DNA of 64,000 bases. It comes from Protonemura montana. Lineage: Eukaryota > Arthropoda > Insecta > Plecoptera > Nemouridae. Each line of letters begins with the position of its first letter. The first letter of the stretch is position 1. Where the stretch lies: positions 6,287,501-6,351,500 of the forward strand of contig OX387610.1 of the NCBI GenBank assembly GCA_947568835.1, written 5' to 3'. A program made the translations under genes and the position numbers. Below, one piece after another: positions 1-14,800 of the stretch. The notes under the pieces were generated by a model. It saw nothing but the letters and a program-made list of their open reading frames with translations, did not search any database and was not told where the DNA came from.

Positions 1-1570
1 TCCCGCCGTCGTAGTCAGCGCGTTCGATCTTATCAAGCCGTGCGTCACCCCAGTAGAGCTTGGCGGCAGCATGGTCGAGCGCCAAGCCGTTAGGCATGCG
101 GATGTCGGTCGTGATGATTGCCTTCCGTAATGCCCCATTCAGTAGGCACGTCTCGATGGCAGGAGCGTGCGAGTTCCAGTTGGTCCAGTACAGGCGGCTG
201 GGGGTATACACGGGAAGCTCGTGGTAGAGAAATTTTAAGGACCAAGTACTGCAGGACAAGCCTGGCACAGAGTGGATTGCTGAAGAATGCTGGCTAAAAT
301 TTTCATTGGAACTCAAAAAGGTACTAATTGGGGGGAAGTTCTACTCTGGTTAGGAATTTTTAAAGCACATATTTTCAAACTAATTGTAAATAGAGACTAA
401 ATATATTCTAAAATGTATTATTGTCAGATCTTAAATGGTTAACCACCATTGAACACTGATTAAGTACAGCTTTCAGCTTCCAGATGCCCCGTCCTAATGT
501 AAACCAAAATGCTTGCTACTACTATAGTTGAGACAAACAAAAGTGCACAAGCTAGTGTGTTCAAAGGCAGATTTCTTAACTATTAGCAACAGTTTTTTTC
601 AGCTAGATATCTTGTTTTTCTATGCCTTATGGCACTCTACTCACCAACATAGCAAGGTAAAGTCGCAGCAAGGTTAAGTGGATATTTTACCTGTTGCAGC
701 TGTCGACTGCAATTCCACGCGGTTTGTCGCTTGGCCCGAGTCGGATGACGGTATCAACTAAGCTGTGGTTAGCACCGACCGTGAGGTTCACGCGACTGAT
801 GCGGGCGTCGTTATTGCACGTCCAGTAGAGCAGATTGGCTAGCGACTCGAACGCCAGGCCCTCAACGGAACCCTGACCTAAGAGGGGAACCAGCAAGTTT
901 AGACTCCTTGCTTTTCAAAATTGAATTCCAGTGTTTTTTCTTAAATTTTGAGACAGGATATTTCATGGCCTATTCGACTGGCGGCCTTGGGGCGATCTGC
1001 GTTTTCCACTGACTGGTGTAGCAGGTTTTACCAATAAAACCCACAATATCTCATTTGTGTGTATGTATCTCACAACTATAATAAAAAAAAATTTTTCGAA
1101 GTACTCAATTCAATTTAGTTTACTAACAACTTAGGATACGGATTAAACCGCATTAATCCGGTGGTGCTTTTAATTGATGATATGTATATTTACATTTGTA
1201 AAGCTAGCTATAAATAATTAGCTATGACTATAACTGTCAGGCAACAGTTTGGCATTTGCCGAGAATTCATCCGTAAATGTCTCCATCGCTGGCTTTGGTA
1301 ACTGATTCCACAGTAACGGTAATATCAGAGACTCACGATCGACTATCACCGAGTGGTTGGTCCCGTTGAAGTACGCCCAGTTGATGCTGCCGCGCTGTAT
1401 GTCGGAGTAGAAGAGCTTCTTGCGTGCGTAGTCGAACGACAGGCCGATAGCGTTGCGCATCAGCTCCTTGGACTGGACGGATGCGAACGGCGCGTTCAGG
1501 TCGAACTCGTTGAACATGTGCACGCTGTCGATGCGGACGACGCGAGAGTAGAGCAAGAAGCTGTCGTAGT
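1..1570 (-). CDS. LRP1: LRP1 exons 40-42: YWTD beta-propeller 6, cut by window start
   Basis: Exons are 1337-1570, 691-877 and 1-197 (the last incomplete). Sequence reads [92 protein letters not shown] and [19 protein letters not shown]. This matches LRP1 up to about residue 2340 of the vertebrate protein. The exon 41 acceptor is the TTAG just before GTCAGG, since only this keeps phase 1. Introns 198-690 and 878-1336 show no recognised feature. The rest of the receptor lies beyond position 1. Confidence 0.88.
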
Positions 1571-2835
1571 CTGCAACAGAGATTGAGTTGAAAATTATTC
1601 TGGTATTTTTGTTTACTCAGATTGCAGATTGACTTAACACAGATATTCCATCCCCAAGTGGTCAAGGCTGAAAGCCATCCCAAAACAGTGCCCTACACGT
1701 CTACAAGGTAGCAGAATTGAAAAGCTCTGTCAGGCGATCTCAGCATCTCCATGGCTTCCAAACGTTAAATCCACCATTGCACCTTCTATGCTAAGCAATT
1801 AGAACCAATCCATAACATAAAATAGCAGAATTGAAAAGCTGTCAGGCGATCTGATAGCTTTAAAATTGCGTGACTAGTTTTGTTTGCACGCTCTGCACTT
1901 TTTATATTGTTACACCACGTTGATGAAGATGTGAAAAAAAATGTTTAAATTTACAACACCAGTCAGTTTAATGGTTCTTGGACAAACTCAAAAAGCTAAC
2001 CTAAATAAGCTTTACTAACTTCTCTCAAAGAGCTAAAAACTGACAGCTAGCTAGACTGGAAGCGTGAGAAGTCTCCGAACAACGAACCTTGGCACTTTCT
2101 GCCGTCCGCAGAGACCATGCCGTGGGCACATGCGCAGACGGGATGCGTGCCGTTGAAAAGACAAAGCTCCGCGCAGCCACCATTGGCGTCTGCGCAAGGG
2201 TTGTGTCCTTTCTGCCGTTCGCGGGTGAACACCTGAAATGGGCAAGCAGGCTAGGTTGGGAAACGCTTTGAATTATAAATTGGTATTTTGTTACCAAAGC
2301 TGTACTTTTACGGGGAGGATACAACGATCCATATTCAGCTACTAGAGACACAGCGACAGTTTCATAGCCGGCTAGAGATTTAGCAGGCTAACGATGCAAT
2401 GGGGAACAAAAGACTTCAGTGCCCTGGTTTTGACATTTTTTAAGGGATGCTTTTAATAATTCCTAGCACAAGATCACAAGGATGCTACTTGGGGGTTACA
2501 ATTACCAAATGGAAATCAGCTACAAATAGAAACCATTGATCCTTTGCCAGAAATATTAAGTTAAAATTTAAAATAAAAATAAATGCTATTAAAGGAAATG
2601 TTAAAAAAGCTAGGAATAGAAATAAAACATACATATATTGTGACCAAGGCAGGGAGCTGCAACTAATAAATAAATACAAACAATATCTTAATTCTTTGTT
2701 TGTCGTAGGAATGCTTTCGGATACCCGGGTACCCGGGTCGGTTCCGGGTAATGACGGACCCGGTACCAACGTTTGGGATCCAAGTTTTGTTCGTTTTTTC
2801 GTCAAGGAGTTTACTCCGCTGTACCCTGCTGCGCA

Positions 2836-2870
<35 letters not shown>

Positions 2871-5800
2871 AGAAACGGGTAGAAACCGGGTATTGAAACA
2901 GGGTACCCGGTTCAAAAATCACTACCCGGAGGCATCCCTAAAACGTTCAAATAATACCTGGAGAACTGCATACAAGAAATTTGCTAACGTTCAGGAGGCA
3001 CTACTACCTACAAAGTACAAAGTGCAATGCAACAACGTGTTTCAGTACCTGAAGGTCCTTGAGCGAGTCGCCGGCACCGCTCAGCAGCACCTTGAAGTTG
3101 GTCAGATTCGAATCTGGTGCCACCTTTATGCTGCCGCGCTCGTGCGTTCTGGAACGAAAATCAACAAAATTGTGCTTCGAGGATCATTCTTATTGAATTC
3201 GTCGAATCATTTGTCAACCTCGGATGCCTGCACACCCCTAGTATCTTGCGCCAACTGCTTAAGTTAAATAACAGACGTCAATGGCAAAAAGGTCAATGGC
3301 ATATACAAAATGGGGCACAGTAAACTAGTAACGCAACACAACTCGCAGCAATTGAGTGAGTTAGTTGCAATTGATGCAGAGAGTTGTAAGACATTTCGAC
3401 TTTATCGCCATGTTGAAAACAACATAACTGAAATGCAACTCTCTGCAACTCTTGCAATCAGCTTTTACAACTTTGCTAAGTTGTGTCATAACTCGTAACA
3501 GACTTCAGAAACAGAAGTCTACCAAGTTTTAGACTAAATCGAACGAGTATATTCCTCAAACTTCCACACAATGCACTTGAAAAAACCAAAGCATCTGCAC
3601 AAAATCAGATATTAATCTTGCCACACAATAATATACCTTCCTATTAGTCTAAGTGTGTTTATGAGACCATATGAATTGCCTAGTTAAATAAATAAAAATA
3701 ATAATAATATACAGTTGACTGACATGTCCATCCAGTAGACGTTGCTGTTGAAGAAGGTGATTGCGACCGGGTTATCCAGCATCTGCTCGAGCAGTGTCTC
3801 TCGGTTGCGTCCGTTGTACAACATTCGTTCGATCTTGTTGCTGATCGAGTCGCACCAGTAAATCAGCCCGTTCTGCAGACAACAACAACAGTCATCTCCT
3901 GACTTCTTCCACACGATGTGAACATAAACTAGCTTGTCGCACACTGAAAGTCACCTGGTAGTCGAGGGCGATGTCGTTGATGTAGCTGATCGAAGCATTG
4001 AGCAGAAGCCGTCTGTCAGAGCCGTCGAGCTGGGCTCGTTCGATTCGTGGCAGTTTGCCCGAGTCTGCCCAGAAAAGCAGGCCCTAGACAACGGAGGGGG
4101 AAGTGTTTAAAAAACTCGCCTTGAGTTTTGATAAAATGTTAACAGGTACAAGGGAAGCGTTCTAAAACATACTGGGTCCATTGGGCCGGGCAACAAATCT
4201 TATTGGATACATTCTGTTACCATAACATAATCGTATAAAAACCTGCTGTTGCAGGAATAGAGTTTACTGGGAGGTATCAAACCTAGTCTGTCCAGTAGAT
4301 ATTATTGAAATCCTACCAGAAAAAGTCGAGGAATATTGTACAGCTATCTCGTCAAATAAGAAATTTTGTCCCATTAGCACAATTTGCTTATCGCAGGAAG
4401 TGTTTACTGAGAGGTGCTGATTAAAAAAAATTATAAACCCAGCTTCTTGTCACCGTACACTGAGACAACATTGGAAGTTTGAAAGTTTTCCGGACGTACC
4501 TTGACAGGGTCGACAGCGAGTGAGGACGGCCGCTCGAGCCCGCCAGTGAGCACGACGTAGCGACACGAGCCGTCGAGTCGAGCGACCTCCACCACATTCA
4601 TCTTGGGGTCGGTCCAGTACAGGTTGCCAGCCACCCAGTCGATGGTCACCCCTGCAAACGTGCCATTTTAAACAGTCAAAGTAAGTCCAAATGTGGTTAA
4701 AATTCAACGTTGCATCATTAAATATAGTCTAAATAGGTATAAACCACTGAAATGATTGCCATAGCGGCACAAACTAGGTTGTTAGTCTCTCTTGAAGATC
4801 CTCCATTCCCCCCGGCACCACGTGGTAAAAGTATTGATATCGAATTTCAAAAAAGGTATCAAAACAGAGGAAAATAAAGGTACCAGCCTCTCCATCCTGC
4901 AATTTCTATGTCTCGGTGGAAAATAATTTAGACATTTGAGCAAATTTTAAACTCACAAATAACATTTTTTTTTCCTTGGGGCTTCCTCCCCAAGCCATGC
5001 TCTCCAACTGCTACACCATTCTCTATCGTTGCCAAAAATGTTCCCACAACCCGCACGTGACCAAACTCAACTAAACCATGAACTCTTAAAATCGCAAGAA
5101 TATTCTTCTGAGAATGTTTGTACTTTTCCCCTTGGCAAAAAACTTTGTCTTACCAGAAAGCCAGTCCACAGGGATAGACTCCATCGACTCAAAGTGCTCG
5201 ACGACGACCTTTCTCTGCGTGCCGTCCCGTCGAATCCTCGAAACCGTGCCGTGGTCACCGTCCGCCCAGTAGATGTAGTCGAGTTCTGTTGAAAACGCCA
5301 CGGCATGGGTACAAGGCTTCTTGATATATGGGTACAATAATGTCAGCGACGGACAATACATGAACTGAATTTTAAAGACAATGAAGGATACCTTTTATCT
5401 GGGCACGGGCTGGAGAGGTGTAATCGAGTCACAACGACAGTTGTTCATAGGACACGCTGGATGGATTCTATTTCCAAGCATCCGACATCGCCATCCAGTG
5501 AGCATGCATTGCACTGGTGTTTACTGTTTACCTGATGGGAAGGGATAGGAGTAGGTACGTGAGTTGGCATCACAGTTAAAACGCTCGAGTGGAGACAGGT
5601 TTAAATGTTGACACCTGACGAGATTTACATGCATCAAAAGTACACCTTCGGAACAGCTTTTTAAATAGGATTTAACTTTTAAAAAATCTAAATCAACAAT
5701 AAGCTGTCTACCCCATAAGAGAAGATACAAAATCAAAGCCATTTAGAGCCATTTTTGCTTGAAGAGCTAGTAGAAACAAATCCATACAGAGGGCTGGGAA

Positions 5801-8800
5801 ATGGCATCTACTCTCACGGGCTAGTCAATAATTATACCAACATATCTACATCACCTATTATTTTTCAATGTAAGTTATGCCATCACTCTTTCCTAAAACA
5901 TTCCCCAAACACCACCGTCAACGATACCTGCGTGGAAGTCAATGCTGGATGCCATCGAAACGCGTGAAATAGGCCCGAGCACCTGCGTGTTCCGGTCGGC
6001 TTCGCGTGTGGCCAGACCCTTCACCTCCCAGTTGATCGAATAGAGAAGGAACTCCTCCAGGCCAACGCACTGCGTATTGTTTAGCGGGTCAGTCTGAAAT
6101 GTGGGAAATTGACAATGAGGATTTATTTATTTCGAATTTCAATTTGTACAACAATTTCAGTTTTAAATCATGTCAAAAGGTTCTAACCAGATCTAGTTAA
6201 TTACATCAAGATGAGGTGAAAGGAACTCATCCAGGCTATAAAATTGTTTCCCTGCAAGGAACTTTGCAAGCTTTTTTTGACAGCAGGGCAATCTTTGGCT
6301 TCTTTGATTGCTACTGGTAGTTTATTATACATTTTTCTGACCTCAATAATAAAATATCTCGCACATGGCACGTAAAACTCAATTTAAATAAACTTTGATG
6401 AACTTTGGTAAAATGTTCTACTCTAAGCAAAAGTTTTTCTATTATAATAATGAGAACATTTAAGTACACAATTTGAGACAACTTTCAAAAGAAGGAGATG
6501 GTTTCTCTCTCCTCATATCTAATTACATTCCTTACTCGTTTGTAAATGTACCAGATAAAAGCAAGCAATAAATAACTAAATAATACGCTTGCAAGTTGAC
6601 GGTCTGCCTCGTCCTGACAGCGATTGTTTACCTGGTAACCGGTGGCGCAGCGACACACTCTGGCCGTCTCGGAGATGGGGAGACACAGGTGGGCACAGCC
6701 CCCCTTGTTAACCGAGCACACGTTGGAGCCGTTCTGCATGGCTGGGTCGTAGATGCGCAGCGACAAAACGTTGCCTGCGGTAGCAACGACAGAACTTGTT
6801 ACTTGTTATTCTGTGAGGGACACTAAATAAAGGGATTTTATTAATATTATTGGGGTAATGTGCAAGTACTAAATTTATTTTTTATTTTGTGGTGTTTAAC
6901 GACGCACTGTTTTGACATCTGGCCATGCGGCACTAGTCTAATGGCGTTGGAGAATGAGTGGATGATGATGATCAACCTAATCTAGCCTAGAATGGAGGAG
7001 GGGAAACCCGGTGCTGGCACGTAGCCTACTCCTGTCGAACAGCACCAAGGGGACCACCGGCTTAACGTCTCTTCCGAAGGACGGTACAACTCGAACAGCA
7101 GGATTCCTCCACAAATCCATGCTGTCGAGAGGTTGATAAGCGAGGCGAATGAAATGGCTGTACTAACTTTCATCCCTCCAACCTCTCTCCCGAACAGAAC
7201 TGGTCATGTGTATGATAGTCACCCATCCAATACCTGACTCAGCGCAGTGTTGCTTAACTTCGGTGATCTAACGAGAACCGGTGTTTCCAACACGCCAAAC
7301 TGTTCGGTTGCAAGTACTAAAGCAGGGATCTCTGACTTAGCTTGTTTCTTAAATAAGGGTCACAGGTCATAAGAGAATAAGCACCCTTGAGATCCTCCAT
7401 ATCGTCTGTCTACTCCTTTGCCTTTCATCCCCAGCTCAGACCAGCAATTGGAAGGTACTTCCAATAATTTTTTTCAGCCTAGCCACTCTTCCATTCATTG
7501 TTTGCTATTTTTGGCTCCGATATAGAATCACCAGAAAACCAACCGTCCTGCAAATCTTTCCGCTCACCCGTGTTGTTTCTGAGCACCGTCTGCCGTTCTC
7601 CAGTCGTTTTGTCGGCTGACAAGATCGCTAAATCGTCAGCGTAGTAAAGCAGACCATCGTAGACGGCGACGGCCAAGACGGGACCGATGCCCCCGCTACC
7701 GAGGGGCACGGTGATCAGGAGCCGCGTAGCAAAGTCGTAATACTGCACCGAGGTTGGTTCCTTGTTCACCCAGTAGAGGCGCCACGAGTCCATGTCCATT
7801 GTCAGGCCTACAGAGGGTAACATTTTCTTAAACCAAAGTTCTTTCTTCAGAGCGCAGCACGGCAAATAAAAATATCAGAAACAAGATAGTAAACCAGAAT
7901 GTAGGGGTGTGCAAATATTCTTACCAGACATATATGCAAATATAAAAAAATATATATTAAAAGCTGTTCTAGCATTGAGTTTATAAGAATAGTCTGCCAG
8001 CATTAATCTTGACTTTCTGTCGAGCTTAAATTCGATAAAACATTGAAATGATCAGTTTCTGGGATTGTTCCCATTCTTGGTGTCCTAATAACCGGTGTCC
8101 TAATTCCTTCGTGCTCTTGGGGAAAGGGCCCATGATGGCATATTTACTCACTAGTAGGAGCGTCAAGAGCCAGGTTCTCGCGCTGCGTGACCAGCACCTT
8201 GCGATCGGTGCCGGCCGTGGTGCATGACTCGATCACGTTCTTGTCCGCACGGAGGTGAGACCAGTACAGCTGTCCACGTTTTGGATCCACGGCCAGCGAA
8301 CGGACCTGAGAACAAGAAAAAATTGTTGTCTTGGGTTGCTTGAATCGGTGTGAATCATTACCGCTTCGTAGCTCTTCATTTGACTTGATTATTATCGTTA
8401 AAGAAAGTTGGTTACGCAGAGTGGTTTAGAGCTGTGTAAAATTTGATTTAAATTGCAAACGCTTGCCACACGCAGGGTACTTTATTGTAAGGAACACTAC
8501 TACCCTCTCAAAAGTTGATGCCCAAACTAGGACTCAGACCCCGATCTCCACACAAACTGGACGTCAAATTGGACAGCAAATTCAAATTCAAATTCAAACA
8601 TCAAAACGTCTAACGTCAAATTGGAGCGATTTGAGATTGAATGGATGTGACGTGATATAGCGTCACTGGAATCAGAATGACTGCGAGTTTACACAGCCTC
8701 TCGGTTCTACTCCTTGGAGATCTATCATTCTCATCAAATACACTAAAATCCTCTCAAAAATTAAGTGCCTAAGTAGCTCAATGGGTTAGAGCAACACCCA

Positions 8801-11800
8801 CGGTAGGTGGAGATTGGAGTTCGGGTTAAGATTTGTGGAACTGTGGAACTGTTGGATGTTGATTGTGGTAACGGTCAAGTTCGGTATTGATTTGGTTACA
8901 GTCCTAAAAACACCATACCAACATTTCGACCCGGACGTTAAGTTTTTCAAGTTATTATGATTTTTAGACTCATGTCTGTCTACTTGTAAAGTTAGGTTAG
9001 CGACGGTTATTCAGTGGCACGATAAGTTTTTAACAGACCTAATTAACAGAATATTAATCACTTAATAGAACACTGAAACACCAGTTAGTCAACACCAGTT
9101 AAGTTATTTTCAAACTTTTCAATATCTTCAAGAATGTCAAACTACATTAACGTTAAATAAAATGCTTTGGAATCATTCTTAAAATATTCTTTGGAAGTGC
9201 CATGAAGAATTGGATCAAGCTACTGGAACAAACCATGAAAAGTCTGGAAAGCTGAGCTTCGATAAAACTAGCCCATAAGTAGCTCTAGAATCATAATAAC
9301 CATCGGTATTACTTGTAGCTAAGATAAGAGGCTTTCAAATAAAAAAAAAAGAAGTAAACGAGATAGCTATTCTAGATAATTTCACTACAAATTTCAAGGG
9401 TGTCTGCAATTATAGTGAATATGTGCAAGAAGATCCCAGATCATCGGCTGCAATGTACCTGCGACACTGAATCACCATCGAGGAGCGTTGCAGTGTACTC
9501 GCCCTGCAGCGTGCAGACGTTGATCAGGTTGTAGTTGGTACCCGAAGAGCTGACGTACATGTTGTCGGACATCCAGTCGATGGCGAAACCGGTCGGGTGC
9601 TCCAGGCCTGCGACCAAACGGACAGGTTTATATGACGAATAGAGCCACAGAGCTAATGTTAAACGTTCTACGAAGTTAACGTCCTCTGCTACGAGGTAAC
9701 AGTTGAAGCTGCTATTACCACTAATTGTGCATCTATAACTGAAGTGTACAGACAAGAACAATAAAACAAGGTTCCCGTCATGATACAAAAACTAGAAGCT
9801 GCAAATTTGCTTTCTTTTCTTTTTAATGTTCACTTTTCATCATTGAGGCAATAAAATCACTATCCTGAATTTCAGGGAGACCAACGTTAGAAAATGAGAG
9901 TGAAAATGTCCAGAAACAGACCAATCTTCTCAGACTTTTTTGGCCATACCATTGAAGTTATAATTGTAAACATATGTATGTATAACATATGTAACATATG
10001 TATGTTGTAAACACACGATTAAACTTCTGGCAAACAAGTTTCTTTTCACAGAAATGTATTTATTTTTCCTTGGGCGCTATCCTGCATTTGCTAAAAAAGT
10101 GCCATTTTGGGGGTTCATTTTGGCAAGTGGCAAAAAAAGATTGAAAAAAAAAACTTATTTGCTATAAGTTTAATTATTTGTCTCCAATATACTCAATTTA
10201 TAGAATTTAGCTGAAAAGATTGGTCTGAAATCACTGGGGGTCTTTCCCCGTAATAATAAAATCACTTTGGCACAATGTTCAAACAAGTATCAAAATTCTC
10301 AACTCCTCATAAAGTGGTCGCCATGGCAACTTCCAGTTGCACAGTAAAACCAAGCATTTGCTCCAACAAAAGCATCACGATGCAATGAAGTTCAGCCATT
10401 CTTTGCAAGCAGGCTACCTGTGTCGATGATGGACTCCGTTAGACCGCCAGTCAGCCCGGTGCGTTTCACCTCGTTCACCTGGATGTCCGTCCAGTAGATC
10501 TTTCTCGTCTTGGCGTGGTACGCCAGCTGAGACGGGCTAAGCACCTGTAACCATCGAATGGAAGGTCAAAATGGATCAAAGCATCTTTGGGATAGGACGC
10601 GGTGTTTGCGTTAAATCACCGACAACGAAGATTGGACGATGAAAAAAACTTTTTACAGCCTGAGTGAATTTATTACAGGGAAATTTCAGTAAGCAATTTT
10701 AATCATTTTTTTTTCTTTATTGTCATCAGGTGTTTTGTTGTTTTAAATGTTTATCAACTGTAAAAATGAAAACATTATATGTAAATCATTTGCGAAAGCT
10801 TTCAAAACCAAGAGAAGGTTTCTCTCTCCTCATATCTAGTCAGGCTCCTAATAACAAATAAACAAATAAATAAACTAAATTTAAGTGCAGGTTAACTTGA
10901 ACTAGCAATGCCAATCCATAGAATGGGTTGGATTTGGATCGTTTACTGTGTCATCCATTTTGTTTCAAAGGTAATGAGAAGAGATTGACTATCTCAAAAC
11001 CTGCAACCTTGAAATTGTGACAAATTACCATGTCGGCCACTGGGCAAGATAGTTTGTTAATCTTAAGAAACTGTATTTGTTGTTTTACAATCTGTTCTAT
11101 CAGAACGGTATCAGAACGGTATCAGAACGATAAGATATATTTTGCAGCCAAGTTCCAGAGAAAGACATGTGTATAGGTAATGTACACAATTACGCTACGA
11201 TAAATACGCTACTCACTTTCGTCTTAACACTTTCATCCTATTGCCAGCATGGGAGAGACAAAAGTGCAAGGGTTAGTCAGAATCAAGGGTGAATTGCTAC
11301 AGTCTTTACTTCGTTTCATATTGGGAATGTGAACCAATAACTTCTTGCTCGGCATTAGGGTGGTGATACGCATGAACAGTTTAGTTAAAAAGTAAAAATT
11401 AAGAAAGGTTTTTCACTTCTACTATATCTCAGCTGCTATCCTGAAATAAATGAAGTCCCTATAACCACATTTTAAGACCCAGCGTTGAAATTATATACAA
11501 ATAGACTAGAAATCAAAAGTTCCGTTAATTTGGCCAAAAATCTTGCAATTAAATACTTTGCCTGAAATTTAAAAGTGGTGATAAAATTATGTCAAATTTA
11601 TTGTCATTTGATGTATTACTCTGCATATTGTGTTCTATGCTTTTTCATGGCATTCCTTAGTGTTCCAGAGCAGTAAGTTTGACATTTTTGGCATTTTAGT
11701 ATTACATTTAATATTGGGTAATTTTGCATTCCTGTAACATGACCTACACCTACAACTGTCAAAGCATAAGAACAATAAACAATAAAGAAAAGTAAATAAC

Positions 11801-14800
11801 TGGTTCCTTGACTTAACGTACCTGCGGCAGACTGATCGTGGGTATCGTGTGGTAGTACGGCTGGCTGAGGTCCACCCCGCGGATCTCGTTAGCGCGAGAG
11901 AACAACAGCACCCGCTCGTTCACTGCAATAATAGAAACACAGGACGACACACACAAGTGCAAGCGGTGGTGAGATAAGATGGTCAGTCTCTCAGCCAACT
12001 TGTGTTGGGAGGACTGTAGCCGGCCATAAAATCACAATAAGGGTGTTTAGCGCAAAAGCACGTTGAAAATGAACAGAAAATTGCAATAATCAAAATATCT
12101 AATAAAAAAAAAATCTTTCTAGTTTTTTAAGGTTAATTGTCTTGTTCTAGCATTGCAATATCTATCTTACCGAAGGTATGAGTGCCTAACAAATGGTTTT
12201 ATGAGATAAGAAAGAAATACAACTTACCAAGAGGTGGAAATGGCCCATTGCAACAGATGAAGAGAGGAACTATGATCTTATCTTAGTATGTATCTTAATC
12301 TGTAAAAATTGGCCATTCCTACTTTGGTAAATGTTTCCTACTTTCTTCTTCCCCAATTTATAGATAACCTAAAAATGCCATAAAGAAACAACTCTGCCCT
12401 CTCTAAGCCGGAGAGCCACCAGACCAACATCTAAGTAAAGAAGACTCAAGTCAACCATTTCACCTGGGGTCGAATCCACAAAGCAGTCATCAATTTGGGG
12501 TAAAATTGCTGTCACCACAGTAAAAAACCCCAGAAAATAGGGAGAGACAGTCTGTAATTTGCTGATCACCTCTATGCTTCAAGATTTACAACTGTTACTC
12601 TTTTTTGAGGATCCGGCCTCAAGTGTTAGTAGAAATTAGCCATAAAAACTTCAAATCTTTTGTTGCACTTGCAAGAAATAAAAACAAACAAAACCTCAAC
12701 CGGACTTATGGTACCAATAGACTACAAAAATTTTTTAGACAGAAAATCATTGAAGGCTCAATTAATTTGTGAGTACAGGTTTGAAAGATTGCTTGATCCG
12801 AGGAAGGAAGAAAAGGATGCCAGATTGAGTTTGCATGCTTAAAAACACTCAGAAGAGTCAAGTCTACATTATTTATTATCAAAAGTGAAAAAATAAAAAG
12901 GTTAAGAGAGACAAAACGATACACAGAAATAAGAAACTGCCACCAGAAGAAAACAGTGAATTCGGATGGTAACAAACACAGATTGGTCTATCAAAAAAAT
13001 AGCAGTGCCATTGAGATAAAAAATTTAAATCATTTTCATGTGAGTTCACTAGACAAGAGTTGAGTTAGTTGAGGGTGTACTGCCAGTCTGACAACTTTGC
13101 TTGAATTCTCTCGGATATACCTTTAAGTTCGAGATTCGGAGGTATTTGGAAGGCATGGACTCTTCAGATTTTGTTAATTAGCAGTTAATATAAGTCAAAT
13201 CAGAACTCCCTATTACCTTTACCATTCATAGATGGAACTATTTAGATCTAGTACCTATACCCGATAATATTACCCTTACGACACGCATTAAACTTTATTT
13301 TTCCAAACAGTCCCAGTTTTCTCCTTCAAGCAGTCATAAATTGACCAAAATGCATATAAGTTTTGCTTCCAATGGATGGAATTGGAAGCAGAAAAAGACA
13401 GAAAAAATAATAAAAATAACACCAGCGTTAAGGTTGCGGTTACTGTTTAGTCCTAGGACGATACTAATTTGCACGTTGCTATTGACATTCATACCAGTTC
13501 TACGTAATGACCACTCTAGGAAAGGCCCCAGTTTTCTACAACAGAATCCCCAACCCAACGCACTTCCAACGTCGGCGCGATACGACCGTAGCGGTCAAAG
13601 GCGGTAGCGGTAGATGTTGTCAAAAGGCGAGTAGGGCCGCAACTTACCAACGCAGGTCCGATCGTCGGAGGCTAGTCGCATCACGTGCGGGCAGTCGCAC
13701 TTGAACGTGGAGTTGACGTTGATCAGACACAGGTGAGAGCAGTTGCCATTGTTGGTACCGCAAGGGTTGGGTACGTCTGGGAACCAACATTTCAATAGTT
13801 AAATGTTGTTGAACATTCAATGTTTTATTTCTTAAGCCTTAGATGGTTACATTTTTTTTTCAATATCATCACCAATATTTTTTTTGTGGATAATATTTAT
13901 TACTATTGAAAAATTGGTTCAATTTAATTTTTGTATTAATATTGAAAAGAACTTTTAAATTTAACTAGTGGAATATATATTTCCCGCTGATATTTTTTTA
14001 GTCCGTTGCACAGCCATTTGAAAAGTGGGAAAACTTATTCCTACTGACTACGACAAGCGTTAATGTTTTGATGTTGCCATTTCTGATGTCAGTTGTTGAA
14101 ACGGAATCTAGTCCTTTAACGTCTGTATTTCAAATTTAACCTTAAATTCACCAAAATTCAAACAATGCCAATGTGTCCAGAGCTGCAATTCATACATAAA
14201 ATGTACGGTCCAAACAATACTCGTATTACCACCACAGCTTTTCTTGATACAAGGAGAAGTTGAGTGGTGACCGTCGGAGAGGTTATTCATTATTTCTATT
14301 CAAATTCTAATCCTACTAATTCTAAAATGACCATAAACAAAAATCTATGTATATTTACTATGCGTCATGGTAGAACCTTACCAGTGACCTACCAGAAAAG
14401 CCGATAAAACTTCACCCCCAAGTCCTCCTACCTCTCGGCTGCCGACTCGGATGCATGATCTGAATGTCAAATGGCTGCGTCAGCGTCTTCTGCAGCACGC
14501 TGATGTCGGAGCCGTTCCACTTGTTGGCGCGAATAACAGCGTTCGTCCGCCAGTCAGTCCAGTAAACATGCTCGTCGAACAGAGCAATCGCAAACGGGTG
14601 GCTCAGCGTCTCGTGACCGCGCATCACTTCACGGTGGTCCTCGCCGTCGTACGTTGTCGTGTGGATCGAGTCAGACCTGCGTTGCACATTATGTCGGTCA
14701 CGATGCAGTTGGGAAATAACACGGTTAGGGTGCCCAGGTGGGATGTTCGGTGTTTAATGGTGAAAGGGAGACAGAAAGGTAAGCTCACAGGAACACTTAA

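Noticed and set aside
2485-2922. Open frames crossing the G34 run, giving poly-Pro or poly-Gly
   Set aside because: Frame depends entirely on homopolymer length, and the flanks match no protein; it is intronic.
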